Notes: generated by a model from the letters alone, not told the origin. 37,027 nt of DNA from Segetibacter sp. (GCA_025963675.1 JAOQAJ010000392.1:1-37027), one strand, 5' to 3'; positions 23,812-32,413 are shown, counted from the stretch's first letter. Program-made: numbers and translations.

Positions 23812-26733
23812 TTAATTCTTTTCGAACTTAAGTGCTATTTGTTCATCAATAGTTTTTACTCTTATAAAATACGTTCCTTTTGATAAGGCTGCAATGTTCA
23901 CGTTTTTAATAGTTACACCGGCCGATATAAAATCTCTTATGGTTTGCAGCACTTTTCCATCAAGTGTTACAATTTCCATTTGAACAACTGTTTTTCTATC
24001 TGTATTTAAATTAAGCGAAAGTACCTGATGAACAGGATTGGGGTAGACTATAGCGGCAAAATTTGATGAATTATTTACACTTCTAACAGGGCTGTATTGA
24101 TAGCTGCCGCCTTTCTCAATTAATTTAAGGCGGTAATAATTGGTCATTTTCAAGGGAGCGTTGTCAGCAAATGTGTAAGATGAAGTATTATTCGCAGACA
24201 CTTTACCTATACTAAGAAAGTCTCGGGCATTCGTACTTCTTTCCACTTCATAATTTGTTTCTTTTAGTTCGTCGGCAATAACCCATGTTAACTTATTATC
24301 CGCCCCACTTCTTTCAGCTATAAAGGTTATAAGCTTTACCGGCAGTGCAGTTGTTTCAATAGAAGTTCTTTCTGTGTTTGTAGTAACTGGCAAATTAAAG
24401 TCGAAATATATTGAAGAAATATTTTTAATGGTATCTGTAAGCGCCATTTTCGCAGTAGGCCTTACACTAAACGATAGGTAACCATGACTTGCCCTCTCAT
24501 TGTGATTACTGTCGACCAAGTTTATGTTATTAAATGCCCAGGTTAATTTGTTACCATCTTTAATTATAAGCTGGTAATTATGACTTGAGCTTATCATTCG
24601 CAAAGTATTCCAATCAACTTTATTACTGAGCGTATCTCTCACAATTACATTAAAAGCTGTATCCGTTCCTGTATTCTGAAAACGAATAGTATATACCAAA
24701 GGCTCTCCCTTTGATAGTTGTTGTTGAGTAAGTATACCACCATGCACTTCAGTTTTATCGTTTGGATCGTATGAGCCAACAACAGTTTGAACCAGGACTG
24801 AAGTATTATCTTCGGGAGTCAGATCTGTTGCTGCGGGAGCAATGGTTGCAACGGATGTTAATCTATCACCGTTATTAGCAGCTGGTGGGGGTGCAAGAGA
24901 AAGATTTACGATGATGCCAGCGGTGTCCTGGGGTTTTAAGTTAGAATAGTTCCAACGTAGAGTATCGCCACTTATTGACGAATATGTAGGTGACGCTGAC
25001 AACACATTGAGCTTATCGCTTTTTATTAATTGAACTGTTCCGTTTGCCACTGTGTCCGTTCCCTGGTTGGTATACATAATTTTGTACTGTGTTCCAAAGC
25101 CGGGACGCGATGGAGTTAATGCAAGAAGATTGATTGATAGATCCCGCTTGCCACCGATCGGTTGAATCGCGAAAGAAATAGAATCACTATTGAAGTAGTT
25201 AGAAAACGAAGAATTATAAGAAGATGGGAGTGCTTGATAGTATGGCTTGTTAACAATAACAGACGTTTGATAACTACCAGAATCTACAGACAATTGAAAA
25301 ATGCCGTTGGTAGGAAGGGCAATCCTTACATCATCTTGCTTTGTGCTTTTAACTGTAACATTACTGTACAAGGGTTCGTTGCCATCTTTTATTCCATTCT
25401 TGTTATCATCTAAAAAGACGGTCCCTTTTATAGTATTATAGTTACCCAGGTCATATAATACTATATCGCTGGGATCACCGTAGAATCCAGAATTTATTTG
25501 TTCAACTCCTCCTACTAAAAATTCATTTTCCCCCACTGCTGTTACTGTCATACCAAATTCATCTTTTGCCCCGCCGATGGTCTTTTGCCACAACAAATTT
25601 CCCGCTTCATCTATCTTTATTAACCATAAGTCGGAGCCACCACTTAGTCCACTAACATTTCCATTATTTGATAGGGTGTGTGCCGATATTAAAAAGGCGT
25701 TATCAACTGTTCCTTCTATTTGTGACGCATATTCTTCACTTGAACCTCCAAAACATTTTTGCCACGCCAGGTTCCCGCTAGCATCAAGTTTTACTACCCA
25801 TACATCTGCATCACCATGATTGCCACTAACATCATTATCATTAGAATAAGTATAACCGGTTAATAAGTAACCACCATCGCTAGTTTGTAAAACAGACTTG
25901 AAAGCATCGGTTCGCGAACCGCCAATACTTTTTTGCCATTGCAAATTTCCGCTGGCATCCAACTTAATTACCCAACCATCACTAGCGCCTTTATAATTAG
26001 TAATATTTCCATCATTCGAACTATCCTTACCCGCTACAACATAACCTCCATCTGTTGTCTGTTGAATCGAATATGCTTTCTCATCACCGGAACCACCAAA
26101 ACACTTTTGCCAAAGCAAAGTTCCGGCTGTATCTAATTTAATAACCCAAAAGTCATATGTATTCGTTCCATGATTTCCAGAAACGCTGCCGTCATTTGAA
26201 TTTGTATAACCTGCCAAAGCGTAATTGCCATCTTTCGTTTGTGTTATACCCTGCGCATACTCCAGGTTACTTCCGCCAAAAGGCTTGCTCCAACTTAAAG
26301 TTCCATCGTTTTTATACTTTGTCACAACCAAATCATCAACATTTTGATTACTCGAGTAAATATAATTGTGGCCATACCCTGCTGCAACAAAGTCCCCATT
26401 TGCTGAGGCTATTACCGAAGTGTAAAAACCGTTGTAGTAATAGGGTTGGGAAGTTTTGCTCCAAATAACATTTCCCTGGTTATCAGTTCTGGAGATCAAG
26501 GGCCTTTCACCATATTCCTTATTTAAAAATTTATACTTATCCAAATAGTAAAGTGTATCACTTCCAGCCAGTATGTACCCTCCATTATTCACTCTTGCGA
26601 TATCATATACAACCTGTCCGTAAGTATCGTAAGTAAATGGAGTTATTTTTTTTGACCACTGAAGTTGTGGAGCTTGTGCGTTAATTGTAAATATTACCGC
26701 CAACAATAGAAGGACTAAACAAAGTTTTTTCAT
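23812..26733 (-). CDS. Large secreted protein with propeller-type repeats, DUF11-like domain and T9SS sorting domain
   Basis: A 973-residue protein with a Sec signal peptide (residues 1-19, ending I-N-A). Residues about 75-430 hold five repeats of about 60-70 residues starting WQK(C/S/T)(F/I)GG and closing in WVIKLDASGNL. Next comes a short SdrD-like segment (GTVFLDDNKNGIKDGNEP), then two DUF11/DUF7619-like beta-sandwich regions with YTIRFQNTGTDTAFNV, and finally a type IX sorting domain (IVYPNPVHQVLSLNL, then GTYFIRVKT and KFEKN at the end). It should be exported by Sec, then moved to the surface by the T9SS, with removal of the C-terminal signal. It probably acts as a surface or adhesive protein. 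Its stop codon lies two bases from the peroxidase remnant. Confidence 0.9.
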   Translation of the reverse strand: MKKLCLVLLLLAVIFTINAQAPQLQWSKKITPFTYDTYGQVVYDIARVNNGGYILAGSDTLYYLDKYKFLNKEYGERPLISRTDNQGNVIWSKTSQPYYYNGFYTSVIASANGDFVAAGYGHNYIYSSNQNVDDLVVTKYKNDGTLSWSKPFGGSNLEYAQGITQTKDGNYALAGYTNSNDGSVSGNHGTNTYDFWVIKLDTAGTLLWQKCFGGSGDEKAYSIQQTTDGGYVVAGKDSSNDGNITNYKGASDGWVIKLDASGNLQWQKSIGGSRTDAFKSVLQTSDGGYLLTGYTYSNDNDVSGNHGDADVWVVKLDASGNLAWQKCFGGSSEEYASQIEGTVDNAFLISAHTLSNNGNVSGLSGGSDLWLIKIDEAGNLLWQKTIGGAKDEFGMTVTAVGENEFLVGGVEQINSGFYGDPSDIVLYDLGNYNTIKGTVFLDDNKNGIKDGNEPLYSNVTVKSTKQDDVRIALPTNGIFQLSVDSGSYQTSVIVNKPYYQALPSSYNSSFSNYFNSDSISFAIQPIGGKRDLSINLLALTPSRPGFGTQYKIMYTNQGTDTVANGTVQLIKSDKLNVLSASPTYSSISGDTLRWNYSNLKPQDTAGIIVNLSLAPPPAANNGDRLTSVATIAPAATDLTPEDNTSVLVQTVVGSYDPNDKTEVHGGILTQQQLSKGEPLVYTIRFQNTGTDTAFNVIVRDTLSNKVDWNTLRMISSSHNYQLIIKDGNKLTWAFNNINLVDSNHNERASHGYLSFSVRPTAKMALTDTIKNISSIYFDFNLPVTTNTERTSIETTALPVKLITFIAERSGADNKLTWVIADELKETNYEVERSTNARDFLSIGKVSANNTSSYTFADNAPLKMTNYYRLKLIEKGGSYQYSPVRSVNNSSNFAAIVYPNPVHQVLSLNLNTDRKTVVQMEIVTLDGKVLQTIRDFISAGVTIKNVNIAALSKGTYFIRVKTIDEQIALKFEKN

Positions 26734-26820
26734 GTATTATTGTTTTAACAATAATAAGGATAAAATTTTCACCATATCCCGATTCAAAATACTTCTTAAA
26801 AAACGATTTTACAAAAAGAT

Positions 26821-26839
26821 CCACCTTTCTGAAGGTAGG
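26821..26839 (-). terminator. Possible weak terminator upstream of the T9SS gene
   Basis: On the minus strand ACCTT pairs with AAGGT around a four-base loop, extended by two C-G pairs past a bulge, followed by ATCTTTTTG. The stem is short, so it could be chance. Confidence 0.35.
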
Positions 26840-26847
26840 TATAAACA

Positions 26848-26869
26848 AAAAAATGCCTCAGATGAGGCA
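26848..26869 (-). terminator. Terminator-like hairpin upstream of the T9SS gene
   Basis: On the minus strand TGCCTC-ATCT-GAGGCA is followed by T7. It lies 20 bp beyond the glutathione peroxidase terminator, and nothing is encoded between the two. Confidence 0.65.
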
Positions 26870-26888
26870 CTAAGCAGAAAAACAAATA

Positions 26889-26920
26889 ATTAAAAAGGCC
26901 TCTTTCGAGGCCTTTTTAAT
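26889..26920 (-). terminator. Terminator of the glutathione peroxidase gene
   Basis: A perfect 14-bp stem (26889-26902 with 26907-26920) with the loop GAAA on the minus strand. The stem overlaps the last base of the peroxidase stop codon. The same hairpin recurs at 23696. Confidence 0.92.
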
Positions 26921-27474
26921 TATTTAAGATATTTTAGAATTTCTTCGGATTGCGGGGTCACTTTGCTTTCAAAGGAAGCAAGGAGTTTTCCATTTTCATC
27001 TAAAAGGAATTTGGTGAAGTTCCATTTTACTTTGGCATCTAAAACGCCGTTCTCTTCTTTGGTTGTTAACCATTTAAATAAAGGGTGGGTTTTGTCGCCG
27101 ACAACCTCAACTTTACTAGCTAATGGAAATGTAACACCATATCTAACTTTACAAAACTGTTGAATCTCTTCGTCACTTCCAGGTTCCTGCCCGCCAAAGT
27201 TGTTTGCCGGGAAACCTACGATTACCAATTTATCCTTGTTTTCTTTGTATAATTTCTCAAGGCCTTCGTACTGCGGGGTATATCCACATTTGCTTGCTGT
27301 ATTAACTACTAAAATTTTCTTACCCTTATACTTTTTAAAGTCTATAGTACCGCCTTCGATGGAGGGAACTTTGAATGAATAAATGTTCTTAGGATGCGGT
27401 TTCAATTTTTTATCTTTTGCTATGACTGAAGTGGCGGCAACTAATATGATTGCAAATAGAAGAAATTTTTTCAT
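26920..27474 (-). CDS. Secreted glutathione peroxidase-like thiol peroxidase
   Basis: A 184-residue peroxidase with a signal peptide (residues 1-19, ending V-I-A). The catalytic set is complete: Cys63 (NTASKCGYT), Gln96 (NNFGGQEPGS), Trp151 and Asn152 (VKWNFTKFL). The active residue is cysteine, not selenocysteine, and Cys108 in QQFCKVRYG is placed like the resolving cysteine of thioredoxin-dependent enzymes. It would reduce peroxides in the periplasm using a thioredoxin-like partner. It is 66 bp downstream of the beta-helix lipoprotein gene and ends at a strong terminator. A diverged copy of its last codons and terminator lies at 23691-23809. Confidence 0.93.
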   Translation of the reverse strand: MKKFLLFAIILVAATSVIAKDKKLKPHPKNIYSFKVPSIEGGTIDFKKYKGKKILVVNTASKCGYTPQYEGLEKLYKENKDKLVIVGFPANNFGGQEPGSDEEIQQFCKVRYGVTFPLASKVEVVGDKTHPLFKWLTTKEENGVLDAKVKWNFTKFLLDENGKLLASFESKVTPQSEEILKYLK

Positions 27475-27540
27475 TTTACAGGTTTAAGACTTTAGAACAA
27501 AGAAGATGCAATTAAGTTTAATTAAAGCGAACAACTTAAG

Positions 27541-28938
27541 TTAATATTCAAAACAGCCGATGTCGGGCTTTGCGTCACGTAACTTTCCATCAAGATCAAT
27601 CGTTACCCCGGTTGTAGTCACTCCCGCATCTCTGGCTGGAGAACCAGACTGAAGACGAAAGTTGAACGTTCTCCTTCCGGCATCTATGCTATCAAATCGT
27701 GGCTGTTGAGTTTTTAAACCTTTTACAAAATAGATATCAGCATCATCTGTTTTGTTCTTATACAACACATTTTCAAATTTCACTTTAAATTGATCTGCTG
27801 TCGGCGTACCCTTTTTATCAACCACTACTTCGTTTTCAGCAACTCCACCTTCACCATAAAAAATGCAATTGGTAAAACGTGCATCTAATAAAGGTCCGAT
27901 TTGATTTTGGTAAGCATTACTAAGATATAAGACAGGATTTTTATGCGTAATAAAAACGTTGCCATAAGTTGCAACCGTACAATGAGTAAAGGAATAAATA
28001 CCGCCGCCGGAAAGAGATAAATTGTTTCCGCAATTGCTAATCAAACAATTGGTCGCCTTTATACTACTTGCAACGCTAATTATTCCAGCTTCATAAGCAT
28101 TATCGATAATGCATTGATTTAAGGTGATTTTAGGAATTGAGCTGATACCTAATACCGTAACTATTCCCTGGTAAGCATTTTTTATAACAGCGTAATTCAA
28201 TACATTATTGGTGCTCGACTCCGAGAAATAAATGCCTGGCCAGGCTGCAGGATAGTCACGATAGTCAGGATCAAGGCGATCGCCTTGAAATACTACCCGG
28301 TCATTTTCTGGTGCTCCGCCGTTAACTTTCAAACTTCCGTTAACAACAAAAGGAGCATTTGCATGCGAATAAATCTTGCAGCCTCTTTGTAAAGTCAATG
28401 TAGCCCCACTATCGACAGTGACGCCGTCCAGAATAACAAAAGGCAAACTGCTTTGCCAGGTGCTGTCTTTTGTTATTCGCCTGTTCCGTAAAAAGTTTGC
28501 ATTTTGGCCGAAAGCCTGCAATTGTACAAAACGATTATTGCCATTATAATTGACCGAAATGCTATCGCTGACTATGAAGGGCAGATTAGATGTATTCGGA
28601 TTAATGGAAACCGAAACAAAAAGATAGACACTATCATTTGGTTCAATTTCAATATCACTGAAGCCGGTTCCTGCAGTGCCGTCAACATTTAGTTTGAAAG
28701 CTGAAGTTGTACCTCCCATGAGCTTTACATTGGACAGCCTGAGCTTTTGATTGTTTTGATTGAAGATTTTGAAAGATTGGGTAACTGAGCCTGTTGTTGT
28801 AAATACAGTGTCGAAGTGTAAAGTGTCAGACGAAAAACTTACTGAAGCATCAGGGCTATTGATAAAAGAAGTTTTGCGGCAGGAAATTGCAAAAGCGAGA
28901 AATAAAATAAAGGCACAAGCTTTTACCAGGTGTTTCAT
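27541..28938 (-). CDS. Right-handed beta-helix lipoprotein
   Basis: A 465-residue lipoprotein (lipobox A-I-S-C, Cys20). An N-terminal beta-sandwich section (about 28-145; FDTVFTTTGSVTQSFKI) is followed by a parallel beta-helix (about 165-400) with repeated short strands such as ATLTLQRGCKIYSHA, VFQGDRLDPDYRDYPAAW and NAYEAGIISVASSIKATNC. It ends in the motif RDAGVTTTGVTIDLDGKLRD, common in choice-of-anchor Q proteins. The fold suggests binding or cleaving a polysaccharide at the cell surface, but no catalytic set is recognisable. It follows comF by 24 bp, so it is probably co-transcribed with radA-comF. Confidence 0.82.
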   Translation of the reverse strand: MKHLVKACAFILFLAFAISCRKTSFINSPDASVSFSSDTLHFDTVFTTTGSVTQSFKIFNQNNQKLRLSNVKLMGGTTSAFKLNVDGTAGTGFSDIEIEPNDSVYLFVSVSINPNTSNLPFIVSDSISVNYNGNNRFVQLQAFGQNANFLRNRRITKDSTWQSSLPFVILDGVTVDSGATLTLQRGCKIYSHANAPFVVNGSLKVNGGAPENDRVVFQGDRLDPDYRDYPAAWPGIYFSESSTNNVLNYAVIKNAYQGIVTVLGISSIPKITLNQCIIDNAYEAGIISVASSIKATNCLISNCGNNLSLSGGGIYSFTHCTVATYGNVFITHKNPVLYLSNAYQNQIGPLLDARFTNCIFYGEGGVAENEVVVDKKGTPTADQFKVKFENVLYKNKTDDADIYFVKGLKTQQPRFDSIDAGRRTFNFRLQSGSPARDAGVTTTGVTIDLDGKLRDAKPDIGCFEY

Positions 28939-28962
28939 TCTTTCAAAAGTAATTTAAATGGC

Positions 28963-29667
28963 TTAAATGGTATAAGCTAAAGTTGCGATGCTAAGTTTCG
29001 TACCGGGAATTTTCAAAATTTCAGCTCCGCAAGCTTCGAGAGAAGCTCCTGTTGTAACAACATCATCGACAAGTAAAACATGCTTGTCTTCTAACTCAGA
29101 AGCATTAGCTACTTCAAATACTCCATCCATATTTTCCCACCTGGTTATTCTTCCCCTATGTGTTTGCGTTTCGGTATTTACTTTTCTTATTACTGCGGTC
29201 GTTATTATAGGTCTGCTCCAAACCAGCCCAATTCCTTCGGATAAAATATTTGCCTGGTTGTAACCTCGTTTCTTTAGTCGCATTGCATTTAGCGGAAGTG
29301 GGACGATAATGTCGACATCATTAAACCGCTCGTTGATCAATAAATGCCCTAACATCTCCCCCATGTAAAATCCTATCGATTTATTCCCCTTGTATTTTAG
29401 CTCATAAATTAGTGATTCAATCAAAGAGTCTTTTGTAAAAAAATAGCCAGAGCCTGCATGCTCTACATCCATTCTGCCGTAAAATTTCTTCTCGACCGGA
29501 TTACCAGGTTGATCAAAAAAGTTAGTAAATGGTAAATCGGCAATACAACGTAAACAAAGTTGATGATTTATATTCAGTACATCGGTACCACAGCCGGCAC
29601 AAACATGCGGAAAGAAGAGATGAATAAAGTCAGTAAAAGAAGATTGAACTGATGTCATTGGAAACAT
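28963..29667 (-). CDS. comF: ComF-family phosphoribosyltransferase-like protein
   Basis: A 234-residue cytoplasmic protein. An N-terminal zinc-ribbon (C-A-G-C, then C-L-R-C about 15 residues on) is followed by a type I phosphoribosyltransferase fold with the PRPP-binding motif HVLLVDDVVTTGASLEAC and the family block PLPLNAMRLKKRGYNQANIL. ComF takes part in natural transformation in several bacteria, although the enzyme activity is not established. Two start codons three codons apart are possible (29667 or 29658). It is 60 bp downstream of radA and 24 bp upstream of the beta-helix gene. Confidence 0.9.
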   Translation of the reverse strand: MFPMTSVQSSFTDFIHLFFPHVCAGCGTDVLNINHQLCLRCIADLPFTNFFDQPGNPVEKKFYGRMDVEHAGSGYFFTKDSLIESLIYELKYKGNKSIGFYMGEMLGHLLINERFNDVDIIVPLPLNAMRLKKRGYNQANILSEGIGLVWSRPIITTAVIRKVNTETQTHRGRITRWENMDGVFEVANASELEDKHVLLVDDVVTTGASLEACGAEILKIPGTKLSIATLAYTI

Positions 29668-29727
29668 TTACTTATAACAATTTAAGCAAATGTTTCCATC
29701 AATTAATAGAAATAGAAAAAACGGTGA

Positions 29728-31101
29728 TTAAAAGAACAATTGATACACTTCCTGCACCTGGCCGACCGGCACTATTTGTATCCCCGCTTTCTCTTTGTCA
29801 AACCCTTTCTTATTATATTTCGACACAACGATCTTTTCAAAACCCAGCTTTTCAGCTTCGGCAATTCTTTGTTCTATTCTGTTTACTGCCCTGATCTCAC
29901 CGTTTAGTCCTACCTCGCCGGCAAAACAAACTTTTTGAGGAAGAGGTATATCTTCAAAACTGCTAAGTAGTGCACAAATGACCGATAGGTCAATCGAAGG
30001 ATCTTCAACTTTTAAACCACCTGCAATATTTACAAACACATCTTTTACCCCAAAGTGAAATCCGCCTCTTTTTTCAAGAACCGCTAATAATAATTGTAAT
30101 CGTCTAAGATCAAAACCACTCACGGTTCGCTGTGGTGTTCCATACACGCTTTGAGTTACCAACGCCTGCACTTCTATCAGTAATGGACGCATTCCTTCAA
30201 GTGTTGCTGCAATGGCACTTCCACTTAGTTGTTCTTCTTTTTGCGTAATGAGTATTTCAGATGGATTAGTTACACTCCGCATTCCATCTCCGGACATTTC
30301 ATAAATTCCTAGTTCTGCCGTACTTCCAAACCGGTTTTTTATAGTTCGAAGTATCCGGTAAGCATAATGGCGATCGCCTTCAAACTGCAGAACAGTATCG
30401 ACCATATGTTCCAAAATCTTTGGCCCCGCAATGGCTCCGTCTTTTGTTATGTGACCAATCAAAAATACAGGCGTGTTGGTTTCTTTCGCAAACCTTTGAA
30501 ACTCGGCTGCACATTCCCTTATTTGTGAGACACTACCCGGAGAAGATTCAATAAAGTTTGAATGCAGTGTTTGAATAGAGTCAACAATCACCAATTGAGG
30601 CCTTAATTTTTTTATCTCTTTAAAAAGAACATCTGTTGCCGTTTCTGTCAAAAGATAAAAATCCTGGTTGGAGGCTTTCAACCTGTCAGCACGCATTTTT
30701 ATTTGTTGCTCGCTTTCTTCACCACTGATATATAATGTGCTTACTCCCTGCAAATGCAAACCGACTTGTAAGAACAAGGTACTTTTACCGATACCCGGCT
30801 CACCTGCTACCAGTACGATACTGCCTGCTACAATGCCCCCGCCAAGTACCCGGTTCAGTTCACCGTCTGCTGTTAAGATTCTATCTTCTTCAGTAGCACT
30901 TACCTGATTTAATAAGATTGTTTTTGTGTTACGCTTATCAGCGTTATAATCTTTCCAACCATTATCATTTTTTTCAGTCCCTTTTGTTATGACCTCTTCA
31001 ACAAACGTATTCCACGAATTACAAGACGGACATTTGCCTAACCATTTTGTACTTTCATAACCACAATTACTGCAGAAATATGCAGTCTTTACTTTACTCA
31101 T
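29728..31101 (-). CDS. radA: DNA repair protein RadA (Sms)
   Basis: A 457-residue protein of the usual length. It has a zinc finger of four cysteines (Cys10, Cys13, Cys24, Cys27), a RecA-like ATPase with Walker A G95-E-P-G-I-G-K-S-T103, the RadA-specific motif KNRFG (250-254) and a C-terminal Lon-type domain (about residues 300-457). RadA is a DnaB-like helicase that helps branch migration in recombination and repair. It heads a minus-strand series with comF, the beta-helix gene and the peroxidase gene. Its upstream region carries a strand-specific hairpin (31180-31201). Confidence 0.95.
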   Translation of the reverse strand: MSKVKTAYFCSNCGYESTKWLGKCPSCNSWNTFVEEVITKGTEKNDNGWKDYNADKRNTKTILLNQVSATEEDRILTADGELNRVLGGGIVAGSIVLVAGEPGIGKSTLFLQVGLHLQGVSTLYISGEESEQQIKMRADRLKASNQDFYLLTETATDVLFKEIKKLRPQLVIVDSIQTLHSNFIESSPGSVSQIRECAAEFQRFAKETNTPVFLIGHITKDGAIAGPKILEHMVDTVLQFEGDRHYAYRILRTIKNRFGSTAELGIYEMSGDGMRSVTNPSEILITQKEEQLSGSAIAATLEGMRPLLIEVQALVTQSVYGTPQRTVSGFDLRRLQLLLAVLEKRGGFHFGVKDVFVNIAGGLKVEDPSIDLSVICALLSSFEDIPLPQKVCFAGEVGLNGEIRAVNRIEQRIAEAEKLGFEKIVVSKYNKKGFDKEKAGIQIVPVGQVQEVYQLFF

Positions 31102-31472
31102 GCGGTAAAGATAATTTTAAAGAAGGTGTTTTCGGGAACAAGAGATTTAAACAGTAATCTATAGATCTAGAATCAAAAAGGGTCAGCAAGAATGCCAACC
31201 CCGTTACTTACTAACCCATTAAATTCTGCCACTAAATTACAAATATGCCCCACATTTCAAAAATAATTTTTATCCCTGTGAATAACTTTTATCGCAATAT
31301 CGGACGGTAAAATAGCCAAAAAAGACCTTTTTTCAAATTATGCCCGACAGTTTGTCCCTTCAAACTTCTAAATGCGCCTTTTTGTCTTCTTAATTTACTA
31401 ATCCGAGTATACCCAGCACGTATTAATTATCTGGAAGGCATTTTGTACAAGTATTAAAAAAGATTAATAAAC
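31102..31472. other. 371-bp divergent region between radA and the zinc peptidase
   Basis: Holds the promoters of two divergent genes. It contains one terminator-like hairpin on the minus strand (31175-31201) and no gene that I could recognise. A near -7 box, TATCTTTA, is just upstream of radA. Confidence 0.55.
31175..31201 (-). terminator. Minus-strand hairpin with U-tract in the radA leader
   Basis: On the minus strand GGGTTGGCA pairs fully with TGCTGACCC when two G-U wobbles are allowed, around the loop TTCT, followed by CTTTTTG. On the plus strand the same places would be C-A mismatches, so the structure is strand-specific. It lies 79 bp before the radA start and could stop a leader transcript or a small RNA. 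Confidence 0.55.
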
Positions 31473-32162
31473 ATGTCTTCAATATTTTTAGTATCACTAA
31501 TTTTCGTTGGAATAAGTTTTCTTGTTTCTTATACCTTAAAGAGCAAGTTTGCCACTTATAGCCAAATGGCACTGAGAAACGGTATGTCGGGACGCGAAAT
31601 AGCTCAAAAGATGCTGAGAGATAATGGCATTTATGATGTACAGGTTATTTCGGTTGAGGGTCATTTGACCGACCATTACGATCCTACAAATAAAACTGTT
31701 AACCTGAGCGCAGAAGTTTATAGCGGACAAAGTATCGCGGCTGCAGCAGTGGCAGCACATGAGTGTGGACATGCAGTTCAACATGCACGCTCTTATCAAT
31801 GGCTGACTTTGCGTAGTTCATTGGTTCCGGTCGTTCAGTTTAGCAGCAATATTGTTCAATGGATCTTATTGGCCGGAATTCTTATGATCCAAATATTTCC
31901 CGGATTGCTGCTGGCGGGTATTGCGTTGTTTGCGCTGACCACACTGTTTTCATTTGTTACATTGCCCGTTGAGTTGGATGCAAGCAGACGTGCTCTTGCA
32001 TGGCTAAATACTACCAACATAACTGTGGGCGAGCAACATGCAAAAGCAAAAGACGCATTGAAGTGGGCGGCTATGACTTATGTGGTAGCAGCTATCGCGT
32101 CGCTTGTAACCCTGATACAATATATCCTGATATTTCTCGGTGGTAGCAGAGACAGGGATTAA
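31473..32162 (+). CDS. YugP-type membrane zinc metallopeptidase
   Basis: A 229-residue membrane protein with the zinc-binding motif H96-E-C-G-H100 (AAHECGHAVQHA). A hydrophobic segment at about residues 3-22 and two more around 120-162, plus one at about 200-225, place it in the membrane. It belongs to the neutral zinc metallopeptidase group (Zn_peptidase_2), whose substrates are unknown. The block VSYTLKSKFATYS and the residues around SGREIAQKML are typical of the family. It is transcribed alone, away from radA. Confidence 0.88.
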   Translation: MSSIFLVSLIFVGISFLVSYTLKSKFATYSQMALRNGMSGREIAQKMLRDNGIYDVQVISVEGHLTDHYDPTNKTVNLSAEVYSGQSIAAAAVAAHECGHAVQHARSYQWLTLRSSLVPVVQFSSNIVQWILLAGILMIQIFPGLLLAGIALFALTTLFSFVTLPVELDASRRALAWLNTTNITVGEQHAKAKDALKWAAMTYVVAAIASLVTLIQYILIFLGGSRDRD

Positions 32163-32195
32163 CGCAACGCGGGCTAAGCTGAAGAGCGTAATACA

Positions 32196-32219
32196 GTTGA
32201 ATGGAGCGTCGCAACAATG
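32196..32219 (+). repeat. Intergenic repeat family, GCGTCGC subtype (copy d)
   Basis: GTTGAATGGAGCGTCGCAAC followed by AATG. Its last 14 bases (32206-32219) form an inverted pair with 32312-32325. It begins 33 bp after the zinc peptidase stop codon. Confidence 0.82.
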
Positions 32220-32311
32220 CCCCACAATTGCTAATTGCTGAAAAACAAAAAAACCTTGAAAAAATACTCTTTCTTATTTTTTATGTCACCAGCATAGGGT
32301 TCTTTACTCAT

Positions 32312-32325
32312 CATTGTTGCGACGC
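32312..32325 (-). repeat. Intergenic repeat family, GCGTCGC subtype (copy e)
   Basis: On the minus strand it reads GCGTCGCAACAATG, the exact inverse partner of 32206-32219, 92 bp away. Outside these 14 bases the two arms differ. Confidence 0.82.
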
Positions 32326-32413
32326 AGTACGTTCATCGCCAGGTCTTAGATTTCACTTTTCTCAGTTTTTGCAATTAAAACTTCCGTTTAAGCGAAAGCT
32401 AAATTAACTAGAT

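Noticed and set aside
23691-27008. Integrated element inserting at the end of the peroxidase gene
   Set aside because: The duplicated gene end recalls site-specific integration, but there is no integrase, no exact short att core and the copies differ at about one base in eight. A truncated tandem paralogue explains the data better.
2998-32325. Repeats as a possible CRISPR array
   Set aside because: Copies are kilobases apart, shorter than CRISPR repeats, and there are no cas genes.
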